From assembly GCF_001401805.1 (NCBI RefSeq), contig NZ_LKDW01000002.1:1-64000 (forward strand): DNA of 64,000 bases. Reading direction: 5' to 3'. The stretch's first letter is position 1; each line of letters opens with the position of its first letter. Positions 26,469-36,181 of the stretch are shown here, piece by piece. A program made the translations under genes and the position numbers. Below the pieces are notes generated by a model. The model was not told the origin of the DNA and did not search any database. It worked only from the letters and a program-made list of their open reading frames with translations. Source of the stretch: Pseudoalteromonas sp. P1-25. GTDB lineage: Bacteria; Pseudomonadota; Gammaproteobacteria; Enterobacterales; Alteromonadaceae.

Positions 26469-28604
26469 TTAATCAACTAAACCACGACGCTTAAGAAGTG
26501 CATCTGTTGTTGGTTTTTGGCCTCTAAACTCAATGTAGCTTTGCATTAAGTCGCGGCTGTTACCTTTAGATAGGATTTCTTCACGGAACTTGTCACCGTT
26601 TTCGCGGGTTAGGCCACCGTTATTTTCCATATGTGCAAAGGCATCTGCTGCAAATACTTCTGTCCATAGGTAGGCGTAGTAACCTGCTGAGTAACCACCG
26701 GCAAACGTATGGCTAAAGTAGTTTGATTTATAACGCGGTGGCACTGGGTAGTAATCAATACCGTGTGCTTTTAGCGCATCGCTTTCAAACTTTTGAACAT
26801 CACTGATTTTTTTATCAGAACCAAATGAGTGCCATTCCATATCAAGTAAAGCAGCTGCTAAGTATTCAGTAGTACCAAAGCCTTGGTTGAATTTTTGCGA
26901 TGCTAGTACTTTATCAAGTAATGCTTGTGGAATTGGCTCACCCGTTTTGTAATGCTTAGCGTAGTTAGCAAGTACTGTAGGTTCAATCATCCAGTCTTCG
27001 TGGGCTTGTGATGGAAACTCAACAAAGTCACGTGCTGTAGCCGTACCTGCTAGGCTTGGGTATTTAACATTTGAGAATAAACCGTGCGCAGCATGACCAA
27101 ATTCATGGAACATAGTCGATACTTCGTCGAAGGTCATTAGCGTAGGCTCGCCCTCAGCTGGTTTTGGAATGTTTTGTGCGTTATAAATAACCGGTTTAGT
27201 GCCTTTTAAGCCGCTTTGGCTTACATATGCACTCATCCATGCACCGCCACGCTTACCTTCACGTGCGTATGGGTCCATGTAAAATAAACCAATAGCGCTG
27301 CCATCAGCGTTAAATACTTCGTATGCAGTTACATCTTCATGGTAAACAGGTAGGTCTTTACGCTCTTTAAAAGTGATTCCGTACAGCTTGTTCATTGCGA
27401 AGAATAAACCATCATGGATCACAGAGTTCATTTCAAAGTATGGCTTAACTAGCGCTGGGTCTAGGTCGTACTTTTCAGCACGTACTTTTTCTGCGTAAAA
27501 CGCCCAGTCCCAGGGCTTAAGCTCAAAGCTCTCGCCTGAATCGTTAATTACTTTTTGGATAGCGGCCGCTTCTGCTTTGGCTTTTTCAACTGCTTTTGGT
27601 GCTAGGTCATCTAAAATGCCGTACACGTTATCGGTTGTTTGTGCCATGCGCGATGTCATTACATACGATGCCCAATCTTTAAAGCCTAATAGCTCTGCTT
27701 TTTGTGCACGCAGGTTTGTTTCTTCAATAATGATAGGACCGTTAGTTTTAGCAGCACGGTTTGTAGAGGCTTTAAAAATTTGCTCGCGTAGCTCACGGTT
27801 TTCAAGGCTTGATAAAATTGGCTGCTGAGTAGTATTAACCAAAGTTATCATGTAGCCCTCTTTACCTGCTTTTTTAGCAGCGGCTGCAAGGCCTGCAATT
27901 TCACCTTCAGATAGGCCGGCAAGTTTAGATTTGTCAGTCACTACAATTACGTCTTCTTTAAACGATTTTAAAATGTTTTGAGAGAACGCGGTAGATAGTT
28001 TTGCAAGCTGAGCGTTTATTTCACGCATTTTTGCTTTTTCAGCATCGCTTAACTTAGCACCAGCTTTTACAAACTGCTTGTAGTAGTAATCAACTAAGCG
28101 TTGATCTTCAGCGTTAAGTGCATCTTTATTATCGTAAATAGTTTGTACACGCTTAAATAACGCACCATTTAGGTAAATGTCATCAGAGTGAGCAGATAAT
28201 ACCGGCGCCATTTTTTTACTTATACGTTGGTATTCGTCATCTGAAATTAAACCCGATAGATTATAAAAAGCAGCAGATACGCGGTTTAACAATTCGCCAG
28301 ACTTTTCCATCTCAACAAGTGTATTTTCAAATGTTGCTGGTTCTGGGTTGTTTGCAATTGCTTGAACTTGTGCAGTGTGCTGAGCAATACCTGCATCAAA
28401 GCCTGCTTCGTAGTCTTTTGTACCAAATTTATCAAACTCTGGCGCCATGTATTGTAATGGGCTTGGTTTGAATAATACATTGTTTGCGTTCATATCTTGC
28501 ACTTGTGCTGCGCTCTCTTTAGCTGTGTTCTGAGTTTCGTTAGATGAACAAGCAGATAGGATTAGGGCACTAGCAATAGTAGTGGCGATCAGTGTTTTAC
28601 GCAT
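26469..28604 (-). CDS. dcp: M3 family peptidyl-dipeptidase, lipoprotein (Dcp-like)
   Basis: A 711-residue zinc metallopeptidase of the thimet/Dcp family. Zinc site HEFGHAAH has H500, E501 and H504, with the third ligand in ARDFVEFPSQAHED shortly after. The C-terminal part contains HTFAGGYSAGYYAYLW, the substrate-binding segment of Dcp. Unlike E. coli Dcp, it has a lipoprotein signal (ALILSACSS, Cys19), so it is anchored to a membrane and trims C-terminal dipeptides from periplasmic peptides. The ATG follows GGAGTTATT. Single gene with its own terminator. Confidence 0.92.
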   Translation of the reverse strand: MRKTLIATTIASALILSACSSNETQNTAKESAAQVQDMNANNVLFKPSPLQYMAPEFDKFGTKDYEAGFDAGIAQHTAQVQAIANNPEPATFENTLVEMEKSGELLNRVSAAFYNLSGLISDDEYQRISKKMAPVLSAHSDDIYLNGALFKRVQTIYDNKDALNAEDQRLVDYYYKQFVKAGAKLSDAEKAKMREINAQLAKLSTAFSQNILKSFKEDVIVVTDKSKLAGLSEGEIAGLAAAAKKAGKEGYMITLVNTTQQPILSSLENRELREQIFKASTNRAAKTNGPIIIEETNLRAQKAELLGFKDWASYVMTSRMAQTTDNVYGILDDLAPKAVEKAKAEAAAIQKVINDSGESFELKPWDWAFYAEKVRAEKYDLDPALVKPYFEMNSVIHDGLFFAMNKLYGITFKERKDLPVYHEDVTAYEVFNADGSAIGLFYMDPYAREGKRGGAWMSAYVSQSGLKGTKPVIYNAQNIPKPAEGEPTLMTFDEVSTMFHEFGHAAHGLFSNVKYPSLAGTATARDFVEFPSQAHEDWMIEPTVLANYAKHYKTGEPIPQALLDKVLASQKFNQGFGTTEYLAAALLDMEWHSFGSDKKISDVQKFESDALKAHGIDYYPVPPRYKSNYFSHTFAGGYSAGYYAYLWTEVFAADAFAHMENNGGLTRENGDKFREEILSKGNSRDLMQSYIEFRGQKPTTDALLKRRGLVD

Positions 28605-28815
28605 AATAACTCCATAAAAAGATGAGCCGAAATAGGCTTTTCGAGTCGAAAACCCAGTTAACTTATCAAATTTTGGCGTTTATACAATAAAGTTTATCGG
28701 TATTAAGCGGGATTTAAACGCAAATTAGCTACTAAAAATGCGTTTTGGAGGTAAAAGTAGCCTTAAAAATAAGCGTAAGGCTACTTAAATATTGTATTGT
28801 GTGTGTTTTAAAAGG

Positions 28816-29022
28816 TTAGTTATAGCCAAGCACAAAGCGTTTTTCAGAACCAAAGCTATTTGATTGCTGGCCAAATTCTTTATTAATTGTCGCCAGTGTT
28901 TGTTCTTGTTCAGCAAGAAGACACAAAATTTTATTGCGATAATCTAGGCTGCTTTCAAACAAATTTAAGTCTACCTGCGGCTGCAAAGTGGCGAGTCTTT
29001 GATTTAAAGTAAGTTGTGACAT
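28816..29022 (-). CDS. Small hypothetical protein
   Basis: A 68-residue protein that I do not recognise. It starts MSQLTLNQRLATLQPQVDLN, is predicted helical throughout and ends EKRFVLGYN. The ATG at 29022 is preceded by GGAG at good spacing, which supports translation and sets the start inside a slightly longer open frame. It stands alone between the Dcp-like gene and the divergent mscS-type gene. There is no signal peptide or membrane segment. Confidence 0.65.
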   Translation of the reverse strand: MSQLTLNQRLATLQPQVDLNLFESSLDYRNKILCLLAEQEQTLATINKEFGQQSNSFGSEKRFVLGYN

Positions 29023-29220
29023 ATGTAATCTCCAGTGCGTGTACACTATTTATATAGCACTCGGTGCAATAAAGAGTTAATAAATTGTTTAAACAAAAAC
29101 GTTAAACCTATTAACTTAGCGACTTAACCCTATTATGCCGTGCTAAGCTTAGCGAAGACTGAACCACACTAAATTTTTACTGAACAAACAACAAACAATG
29201 AATAAGACTTTGGAAAACAT

Positions 29221-30084
29221 ATGACGCTCGAACATATTCAACATTATCTTAGCTTTGTCATTTTTACCTACAACGACGTGCACATCACCGTAGCTAAGGT
29301 TATACAGGTCCCTTTAATTTTATTTGCTATGTGGTTTGTAGTAACGCGGATTGGCAAACTTATTAAAAAAACACTGCTGGCTAAAAAAATAAGCCAAGAT
29401 GCGGTCCATCTGTTTACGCGCATTTACTTTATTTTGAGTATTGCGATACTTATTTTCACCTCGTTAGAGGTCTTAAATATTCCACTTACTGCCTTTGCTT
29501 TTGTATCAGGAGCCATAGCCATAGGGGTAGGTTTTGGCGCGCAAAATATTATTAATAACTTTATCAGCGGTTGGATATTAATGTGGGAGCGCCCAATCCG
29601 CATTGATGATTTTTTAGAAGTGGGTAACGCAAAAGGCGTTGTTGAAACTATTAATACACGCTCTACCCGTATCCGCCGAAACGATGGTGTACATATGCTG
29701 ATACCTAATTCCCAGCTTTTAGAAAACACCGTGACGAACTGGACGCTAATAGATGGTAATGCACGTTCGTCGGTAAGCGTGAGCGTAGCCTATGGTTCAG
29801 ATGTTGTGCTTGTTAAAAAGTTAATTCAACAAGTGCTTGATGAGCATGATGCTATATTAGCAAATCCAACAGCTTCTGTTTTATTTGATGACTTTGCTGA
29901 TAGCTCTCTTGTATTCAATGCGGTTTTTTGGGTTTGTGCAGAGTCAGAAACCATGCTCAGAAAAGTACGTAGCGATATCCGCTTTAGTATTTATGCCGTT
30001 TTTGAAAAACACGATGTGGTGATTGCATTCCCACAGCGCGATATTCACATTGATGGAGAAATAGCGCTAAAGCGTACTCAATAA
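29221..30084 (+). CDS. MscS family mechanosensitive ion channel
   Basis: A 287-residue inner-membrane channel. Three helices are seen, the third being the Gly/Ala-rich pore helix (AIAIGVGFGAQNIINNFISG, about residues 98-117), followed by the beta domain motif MWERPIRIDDFLEV and a C-terminal cytoplasmic cage (to about 285) with NSQLLENTVTNWT. It should open under membrane tension and release solutes on hypo-osmotic shock. Compared with E. coli MscS (286 residues) the length is normal. Confidence 0.9.
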   Translation: MTLEHIQHYLSFVIFTYNDVHITVAKVIQVPLILFAMWFVVTRIGKLIKKTLLAKKISQDAVHLFTRIYFILSIAILIFTSLEVLNIPLTAFAFVSGAIAIGVGFGAQNIINNFISGWILMWERPIRIDDFLEVGNAKGVVETINTRSTRIRRNDGVHMLIPNSQLLENTVTNWTLIDGNARSSVSVSVAYGSDVVLVKKLIQQVLDEHDAILANPTASVLFDDFADSSLVFNAVFWVCAESETMLRKVRSDIRFSIYAVFEKHDVVIAFPQRDIHIDGEIALKRTQ

Positions 30085-30489
30085 ATGTAGCTTTTAAAAT
30101 TTAGTGGCATTGGTGGGTTTTAATTGCGTGTTTCTGTATTGGGTTTATTTGTCAGGTTATATATTTTGCTACTTTAAAGTGGGTTTTGATGATAAGGACA
30201 TATGTCCGCATTATTAGCCTTTTGCATCTAAATAAGGGTAAAAAAGCAAGAAAATGTGGTTAAATGTTGCAAAAAAGTTTACTTTTTTGTACATATTTAT
30301 GCAGTAAATTTGTAATACAATGGTATAATCTGCATCGTTCGTTCAGCCTCATTACTCCGTTTTTGTACTCTCGGTGATGAGGTCCGCGCAACTTTTTAGT
30401 CGCGAAAAATTGGCCGAACCCGCAATGAATACATTGCGCAACACAAAAAACCGTTGAACAAGAGTGCATACAAAAGGTTAATACCCGAC
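30085..30489 (+). promoter_or_regulatory. Promoter and structured 5' leader of the TonB receptor
   Basis: An extended -10 element TGGTATAAT lies at 30321-30329, giving a predicted leader of about 150 bases. The leader holds two hairpins: CCTCATTAC pairs with GTGATGAGG around 30346-30381, and CGCAATG pairs with CATTGCG around an AATA loop near 30421-30439. Upstream, GGACATATGTCC at 30196-30207 is a perfect 12-bp palindrome that could be an operator. I see no match to the cobalamin or other common riboswitch cores. Confidence 0.5.
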
Positions 30490-32754
30490 ATGAAAGCAAT
30501 CAAAAAAACTGCAATAGCGACCATTATTAATGCTGCTTTATTATCTGCAGCTGGTACCTCTGTTTCTACTCTTGCTGCTGAAGAAGAAACAGCAAAAAAA
30601 AATAACCAATTAGAAGTTATTCAAGTTACTGCTCGTAAACGTGTAGAAAATGCACAAGAAGTGCCTGTTGCTGTATCTGCATTACAAGGTGATAACCTTG
30701 ATGCTTATAGTTCTGCTGGTATGGATATTCGCTTTATGAGTGCGAAAATTCCAAGCCTTTCAATCGAATCATCGTTTGGACGTTCTTTCCCTCGTTTTTA
30801 TGTTCGTGGTCTGGGTAATACCGATTTCGATCTTAATGCTTCACAACCTGTTTCATTAGTTGTTGATGAAGTAGTTCAAGAAAATGCTATTTTAAAAGGC
30901 TTTCCTGTATTTGATGTGGAGCGTGTAGAAGTACTACGTGGCCCACAAGGTACTTTGTTTGGCCGTAATACGCCGGCTGGCCTAGTTAAATTTGACACTG
31001 TTAAACCAAGTCAAGAATTTGAAGGTTACGGTGCTGTTTCTTACGGTAGCCGTGGCGCTGTAGATACTGAGGGCGCTGTAGGTGGTGCACTAACTGACCG
31101 TTTATCTGCACGTGTTTCTTTGCTATGGCAAGATAAAGATGATTACATCGATAACCAAGCGCCTGGCTTTGAAGCGAAAGACGAGCAGGGCGGCTACACA
31201 GAAAAAGCAGCGCGTATTCAGTTTTTATACGAAGGCGATGACTTTACTGCTTTACTAAACTACCACACGCGTGACTTAGACGGCTCACCAATTGCGTTTC
31301 GTGCAAATGTTATTGAAGCTGGCTCAAATGATTTAGTAGACAACTACGAGCATGATGTTGTTTATCAAGATGCTGCTGTACGCAACACACAGCAAGTTGA
31401 ATCTGAAGGCGCAAGCTTAAAGCTTGAGTGGGATATTAGCGATGAATACACGCTAACCTCTATTTCAGGTTGGGAAAGTGCAGAAATATACTCACGTGCC
31501 GACATTGATGGTGGTTACGGTGCTTCTTATATCCCAGATTACATGGGTCCAGGTTTTATTCCATTTTCTTCAGAAAGTGCGGATGGTATTCCTGAGCAAG
31601 ACCAGTTAACGCAAGAGCTTCGCCTTGCTAGTAACTTTAGCGAAGATTTCAACTACCAAGTTGGTCTTTTTTACTTTGATGAAGAGCTTACAATCGAAAA
31701 CTTTAGTTACGATACGTTCTCTTCACCTGCTGGCGCTTTAAACGGTTATGTTCAGCAACAACAAGACACAACAGCATGGGCTATTTTTGGCTCAGTAGAT
31801 TACATCTTCTCAGATAAGTTAAAAGTAACTGCGGGTCTTCGTTACTCTGATGACGAAAAAGATTTTGTTGCAGACCGTACAATTAGCCCAATTGGCGGTG
31901 GTGCTTTATACGTAGAGCGTAGTGTTAGCGACAGCCACGTAAGCTGGGATTTATCAGCAAATTACAAAGTTAATGACGATGTGAACTGGTACAGCCGTGT
32001 AGCAAACACGTTCCGCGCGCCTAGCTTACAAGGCCGTATTTTATTTGGTGATGACGTAACAACGGCTGAATCAGAAACCGTCACTTCATTCGAAACTGGT
32101 ATTAAATCAGACGTTCTTGACGGTCAAGGCCGTGTAAATGCAACGGTATTTTACTACACAATGGACGACCAACAGCTTACTGCTGTAGGTGGTGGTGCTA
32201 ACTTTAACCGCCTAGTTAACGCTGATAAAACAACAGGCTACGGTTTTGAGCTAGATACAGAATGGGTATTAAGCGATGAGTTTAATGCAACATTTAACTT
32301 AAGCTACAACAAAACTGAAATTAAAGACGATGAGTTAGCTGTAGCGGTGTGTGCTCAATGTATCGTAAATGACCCTATTAACGATGCAGGCTTAGCGGTA
32401 CTTGATGGCAACAGCTTACCGCATGCGCCGGAGTGGATCTCTAACTTTACCCTTCGTTATAACAAAGAGCTTGAAGATGGCAACTTCTTCGCATTAGGTG
32501 ATATTTCTTACCGTAGCGAAATTAACATGTTTCTTTATGATTCAGTAGAGTTTGAAGGTAAAGCATTAACAGAAGTAGGTTTACGTGCAGGTTATGAGTG
32601 GGCTGAAGGTGACTACGAGTACCAAGTATCTGCATTTGTTCGTAACTTATTTGATGAGCAACAAGCAATTGGTGCGGTAGACTTCAATAACAATACAGGT
32701 ATTGTTAATGAAGAGCGCTACATTGGCGCTGAATTTAAAGTTAACTTTTTCTAA
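30490..32754 (+). CDS. TonB-dependent outer-membrane receptor
   Basis: A 754-residue receptor with a signal peptide (MKAIKKTAIATIINAALLSAAGTSVSTLAA). After it comes a TonB-box-like segment (LEVIQVTARKR), then the plug domain with VFDVERVEVLRGPQGTLFGRN, and a 22-strand barrel ending in EFKVNFF. The barrel contains SNFTLRYNKELEDGNFFALG-type strands. The ligand may be a siderophore or a plant/algal compound; nothing decides it. The Met at 30490 is used because the signal peptide begins there, although the frame opens 12 codons earlier. It follows a structured leader. Confidence 0.88.
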   Translation: MKAIKKTAIATIINAALLSAAGTSVSTLAAEEETAKKNNQLEVIQVTARKRVENAQEVPVAVSALQGDNLDAYSSAGMDIRFMSAKIPSLSIESSFGRSFPRFYVRGLGNTDFDLNASQPVSLVVDEVVQENAILKGFPVFDVERVEVLRGPQGTLFGRNTPAGLVKFDTVKPSQEFEGYGAVSYGSRGAVDTEGAVGGALTDRLSARVSLLWQDKDDYIDNQAPGFEAKDEQGGYTEKAARIQFLYEGDDFTALLNYHTRDLDGSPIAFRANVIEAGSNDLVDNYEHDVVYQDAAVRNTQQVESEGASLKLEWDISDEYTLTSISGWESAEIYSRADIDGGYGASYIPDYMGPGFIPFSSESADGIPEQDQLTQELRLASNFSEDFNYQVGLFYFDEELTIENFSYDTFSSPAGALNGYVQQQQDTTAWAIFGSVDYIFSDKLKVTAGLRYSDDEKDFVADRTISPIGGGALYVERSVSDSHVSWDLSANYKVNDDVNWYSRVANTFRAPSLQGRILFGDDVTTAESETVTSFETGIKSDVLDGQGRVNATVFYYTMDDQQLTAVGGGANFNRLVNADKTTGYGFELDTEWVLSDEFNATFNLSYNKTEIKDDELAVAVCAQCIVNDPINDAGLAVLDGNSLPHAPEWISNFTLRYNKELEDGNFFALGDISYRSEINMFLYDSVEFEGKALTEVGLRAGYEWAEGDYEYQVSAFVRNLFDEQQAIGAVDFNNNTGIVNEERYIGAEFKVNFF

Positions 32755-32778
32755 AGCTAACTTAAATTAGATTAATTT

Positions 32779-32806
32779 TAAAAGCCTGCCTTGTGCAGGC
32801 TTTTAT
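32779..32806 (+). terminator. Rho-independent terminator
   Basis: AAAAGCCTGC pairs with GCAGGCTTTT around CTTGT, after the TonB receptor stop codon. Confidence 0.85.
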
Positions 32807-32858
32807 GTTTTTATAAAGCTGGTAAAGTAGCGTTAATTAAATTGAATGAGATAAACAA

Positions 32859-33158
32859 ATGGCTGGATTTTGGAACTACCGTGTAATTTTTTGTGAAGCA
32901 ACGAAAGACGAAGCAGCGCAATACCAAATACACGAAGTAGAATATAACTTAAATGGCAAAGTAACTAATTGGTCAGAAACAGGCGCAGCGCCTTTTGGTA
33001 CCACACTTGATGAATTAGCCGCTGATGCCGAACGTTTAAAAACGGCGCTAGAAAAACCTGTACTTAAGGTTGTTCGCAAAGCCCGAGGCTACGAATTGGT
33101 TGACGTTGAAACCGGTGAAGAAGCATTTGCGGAGCCACCTGCTGGCTTAACAGCATAA
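32859..33158 (+). CDS. Conserved small protein of unknown function
   Basis: A 99-residue cytoplasmic protein that begins MAGFWNYRVIFCEATKDEAA and has IHEVEYNLNGKVTNWSETG, then FGTTLDELAADAERLKTALE. I recall similar proteins in many proteobacteria, with the strand pair YxIHEVYY-DxxGxI and an EL-rich helix, but no function. It has its own terminator and sits alone after the TonB receptor. Confidence 0.7.
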   Translation: MAGFWNYRVIFCEATKDEAAQYQIHEVEYNLNGKVTNWSETGAAPFGTTLDELAADAERLKTALEKPVLKVVRKARGYELVDVETGEEAFAEPPAGLTA

Positions 33159-33164
33159 TATTAT

Positions 33165-33187
33165 AAAGGCGCTTAGGCGCCTTTTTT
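33165..33187 (+). terminator. Rho-independent terminator
   Basis: AAAGGCGC pairs with GCGCCTTT around TTAG, followed by a T-run. Confidence 0.88.
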
Positions 33188-33211
33188 AACGTTAAAATTT
33201 AAGGAATGAGG

Positions 33212-33868
33212 ATGAGTTTAAACGCAGTATTGTTTGATATGGACGGCACGTTAGTTGACTCTGAAAGCATGCACTTTGCGTGTTGGAGCCAGCTGCTTGC
33301 ACCCTACAATGTAAGTTATAACGAAGTGGAGTTTTGTCAGCGCTTTTCAGGGCGCCCAACGTTAGAAGCTGCAATTGATATTAAAAATGAGCATAATTTA
33401 AACGTCAGCGCACAGTTTTTAGCAGATGAAAAATATCGATTATTTGGTGAATACGTAAAAACTAATTTACCGCCTGTTATGCCTTTTACTGAGCAAACTT
33501 TACACGCTGTTAAAAACTGTGGGCTAAAAATGGGATTAGTTACCGGTAGTGCTCGCAGCGAAGCCATACCTATTTTAAAAGGGCTAGGTTTTTATGAGTT
33601 ATTTGATACGGTAGTGACAAAAGATGATGTAGCAAATCCAAAGCCTGCAGGCGATCCTTACCTTTTAGCGCTTGAACACATACATGTAGCCCCAGAGCAT
33701 GCAATTGCAGTAGAAGACACCTATACGGGCGTTTGCGCTGCAAGTAATGCACAGGTTAGTGTTGTTGCCATTGCAAATCATCACACAGTTGACCATGACT
33801 TTACTAAGGCGACCTATAAAATGGCTGACCTAGGTGAGTTTTGGCAGTGGGTAGAATCTCAACTATAG
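33212..33868 (+). CDS. HAD family hydrolase, beta-phosphoglucomutase-like
   Basis: A 218-residue HAD phosphatase. Motif I is FDMDGTLVDSE with the nucleophilic Asp near residue 9, motif II is LVTGSAR, motif III the Lys in NPKPAGDPY, and motif IV VEDTYTGV. The helical cap between motifs I and II is of C1 type, as in beta-phosphoglucomutase and phosphoglycolate phosphatase. The substrate is a small phosphorylated metabolite. The start at 33212 is preferred because AAGGA lies at proper distance; an ATG six bases earlier is too close to it. Confidence 0.88.
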   Translation: MSLNAVLFDMDGTLVDSESMHFACWSQLLAPYNVSYNEVEFCQRFSGRPTLEAAIDIKNEHNLNVSAQFLADEKYRLFGEYVKTNLPPVMPFTEQTLHAVKNCGLKMGLVTGSARSEAIPILKGLGFYELFDTVVTKDDVANPKPAGDPYLLALEHIHVAPEHAIAVEDTYTGVCAASNAQVSVVAIANHHTVDHDFTKATYKMADLGEFWQWVESQL

Positions 33869-33901
33869 TTAAAGCCTTATTTTATTTGCAGGGATGCAGT
33901 A

Positions 33902-34744
33902 ATGGCTCAGCTAAAGTACTTACTTTTAATTGTTATTTTAATAGGTTCATCGCTTACGTTTGCGGCGCAGCCTCAAGTGTTATTGGCAAAAGTATATGAT
34001 GAATCTAAGCATGGTGATATTAGTGAATACCTCGTTAGTGAAAAATTCGATGGTGTAAGAGCAATATGGACGGGTGATAAGTTTATTACCCGCAGAGGAA
34101 ATGCGATTAATGCCCCGAGTTGGTTTACGGCGCCTTTACCCGATGTTTGGTTAGATGGAGAGTTGTGGATAGCACGGGCTCAATTTTCTTTGGTCAGTGG
34201 GGTTGTAAGAACTAAGCATCCCCGTAATTCAGATTGGCAGGCTATACGCTTTCAAATATTTGATATGCCAGATGCAACCCTTCCTTTTAGTACGCGTTAT
34301 AAAAACTACCAAGCCTTGGTAAAACAAATCAATAAGCAGCATATAACTGCAGTTAAGCAACACCGCTTTACCAGCACAGCCCAACTAACAGAGTACTTTG
34401 AAGATTTAACTAAGCAAGGGGCTGAAGGGGTGATGCTGCATTTAGCCAATGCTAAATATAAAAGCGGACGCAGTAATACATTATTAAAATTAAAGCCCTA
34501 CCTAGATGCTGAAGCAGTTGTTATTGCACATTTACCCGGTAAAGGAAAATACACCGGTATGTTAGGTGCATTAAAAGTAAAAACGCCCCACGGGCAAATA
34601 TTTAAAATAGGCACGGGCTTTAGTAACAAACAGCGCCAAACACCGCCGGCTATAGGTAGCACGGTAACATATCGGTACCACGGTTTAACAAAACATGGTT
34701 TACCACGTTTTGCGAGCTTTTTAAGGGTAAGGGAGGGTCATTAG
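33902..34744 (+). CDS. Exported ATP-dependent DNA ligase, LigE type
   Basis: A 280-residue minimal ATP-dependent DNA ligase with a signal peptide (MAQLKYLLLIVILIGSSLTFAA). Motif I is SEKFDGVR with nucleotidyl acceptor K48, motif III WLDGELWI with E87, motif IV AEGVML with E175, and motif V LLKLKPY with K196 and K198. An OB domain (from about 203) completes the core. There is no DNA-binding domain or latching loop, as in periplasmic LigE enzymes. It would seal nicks in DNA outside the cytoplasm, perhaps during DNA uptake or in biofilm DNA. It follows the HAD gene by 33 bases. Confidence 0.88.
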   Translation: MAQLKYLLLIVILIGSSLTFAAQPQVLLAKVYDESKHGDISEYLVSEKFDGVRAIWTGDKFITRRGNAINAPSWFTAPLPDVWLDGELWIARAQFSLVSGVVRTKHPRNSDWQAIRFQIFDMPDATLPFSTRYKNYQALVKQINKQHITAVKQHRFTSTAQLTEYFEDLTKQGAEGVMLHLANAKYKSGRSNTLLKLKPYLDAEAVVIAHLPGKGKYTGMLGALKVKTPHGQIFKIGTGFSNKQRQTPPAIGSTVTYRYHGLTKHGLPRFASFLRVREGH

Positions 34745-34805
34745 CGTTTATAACTTTGGCAAAGTATGCTAAATTGCGCGGCCTTTTTCTAATGTATGGT
34801 GAAGT

Positions 34806-36170
34806 ATGTTTGTAGGTTTTGATTACGGTAGTTCTAATTGTGCCATGGGAGTTATGGAGCAAAAGGAAGTACAGTTAGTGCCACTTGAGCAAGGAAAACA
34901 TTATTTACCTTCTACTCTTTATACGCACCATAGCGCATTAGTTGTCGACTTTGTGGCAAAGCATGTAAAAGGCACAGCACACGAGCATGACTTTTTAACG
35001 CAGCGCCAAGCTTTATTAAATACACTCCCGCGTATTAAGTCAGACCTGGATTTACAACCTACAGATGAAACGCTTTTTATTGGCCGTGAAGCTATTAGTG
35101 AATATGTGCAGTTTCCTGAAGAAGGCTATTTTGTTAAATCTCCTAAATCATTTTTTGGTGCCACAGGATTAAAGCAAGGGCAAATTAATTTTTTTGAAGA
35201 CATTGCAACCGCAATGATTTTAAAAATAAAGCAACGCGCCGAGCTTTCGCTTGATAAAGCACTTACCCAAACAGTTATTGGGCGTCCTGTTAACTTTCAG
35301 GCCGTTGGCGGTGAGCAGTCAAACCAGCAAGCGCTTGGTATTTTAGAGCGAGCTGCAAAACGCGCAGGCTTTAAATATGTTGATTTTTTATATGAGCCGC
35401 TTGCAGCCGGAGTTGATTACGAAAGTGGTTTGACTGAAGATCAAAAAGTATTAGTTATAGATATTGGCGGTGGTACCAGCGACTGCTCGTTTGTACAAAT
35501 GGGGCCAAGCTTTAAAGGTAAAAGTGAACGCGATAATGACTTTTTAGCGCACAGCGGTAAACGTGTTGGCGGAAATGACTTAGATATAGCCCTTAGTTTT
35601 CATGGCTTAATGCCTTTGCTTGGTTTGGGCAGTACCTTTAAATCGGGCTTACCTTTACCAAACCAACCCTTTTGGCAAGCGTGTAAAATTAACGATGTAA
35701 ATTTACAAAGCCAGTTTTACAGTGAAAGCCACTACAGAGAACTCACCGCACAATTACGCGATGTAAGTGCGCCTGCGCTTTACAAACGCTTAATACAATT
35801 ACAGCAAAATAAGCAAGGTCATCAACTAGTTCAACAAGGTGAGGCGGCTAAAATAGCACTTTCAACTGCAAGTACATTTGATTGCAACCTACATTTTTTA
35901 GATAGTGATCTTAATAAAAACCTATCGGTTAGTGATTTAGCGGTTGCAGTAGAAAGCAGTATTAGTCAAATAGTTACGCTTGCCAAACAAGCAATTACCG
36001 ATGCAGCCACCACCCCAGACGTTATTTATTTAACGGGCGGAAGTGCGCAGTCACCGCTTATTAAAGCGGCGTTAAGTGAGCATTTAGGTGATATAAAAAT
36101 GGTGAACGGAGATCACTTTGGTAGTGTTACAGCTGGCCTAACAAAATGGGCCAGCATGCTTTATAAGTAA
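34806..36170 (+). CDS. yegD: Hsp70-family chaperone-like protein YegD
   Basis: A 454-residue protein with the actin-like ATPase fold of Hsp70. Phosphate loops are FVGFDYGSSNCAMG at the start and VIDIGGGTSDCSF near 220, and the adenosine motif is LTGGSAQSPLIKAAL near the end. It lacks a substrate-binding domain of DnaK type, as E. coli YegD does. The role of YegD is uncertain; a chaperone function is inferred only from fold. The ATG follows GGTGAAG. Confidence 0.88.
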   Translation: MFVGFDYGSSNCAMGVMEQKEVQLVPLEQGKHYLPSTLYTHHSALVVDFVAKHVKGTAHEHDFLTQRQALLNTLPRIKSDLDLQPTDETLFIGREAISEYVQFPEEGYFVKSPKSFFGATGLKQGQINFFEDIATAMILKIKQRAELSLDKALTQTVIGRPVNFQAVGGEQSNQQALGILERAAKRAGFKYVDFLYEPLAAGVDYESGLTEDQKVLVIDIGGGTSDCSFVQMGPSFKGKSERDNDFLAHSGKRVGGNDLDIALSFHGLMPLLGLGSTFKSGLPLPNQPFWQACKINDVNLQSQFYSESHYRELTAQLRDVSAPALYKRLIQLQQNKQGHQLVQQGEAAKIALSTASTFDCNLHFLDSDLNKNLSVSDLAVAVESSISQIVTLAKQAITDAATTPDVIYLTGGSAQSPLIKAALSEHLGDIKMVNGDHFGSVTAGLTKWASMLYK

Positions 36171-36181
36171 CCTAAAAAACT

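Noticed and set aside
30340..30489. Cobalamin riboswitch in the receptor leader
   Set aside because: The conserved B12-box core and the G-rich elements are absent.
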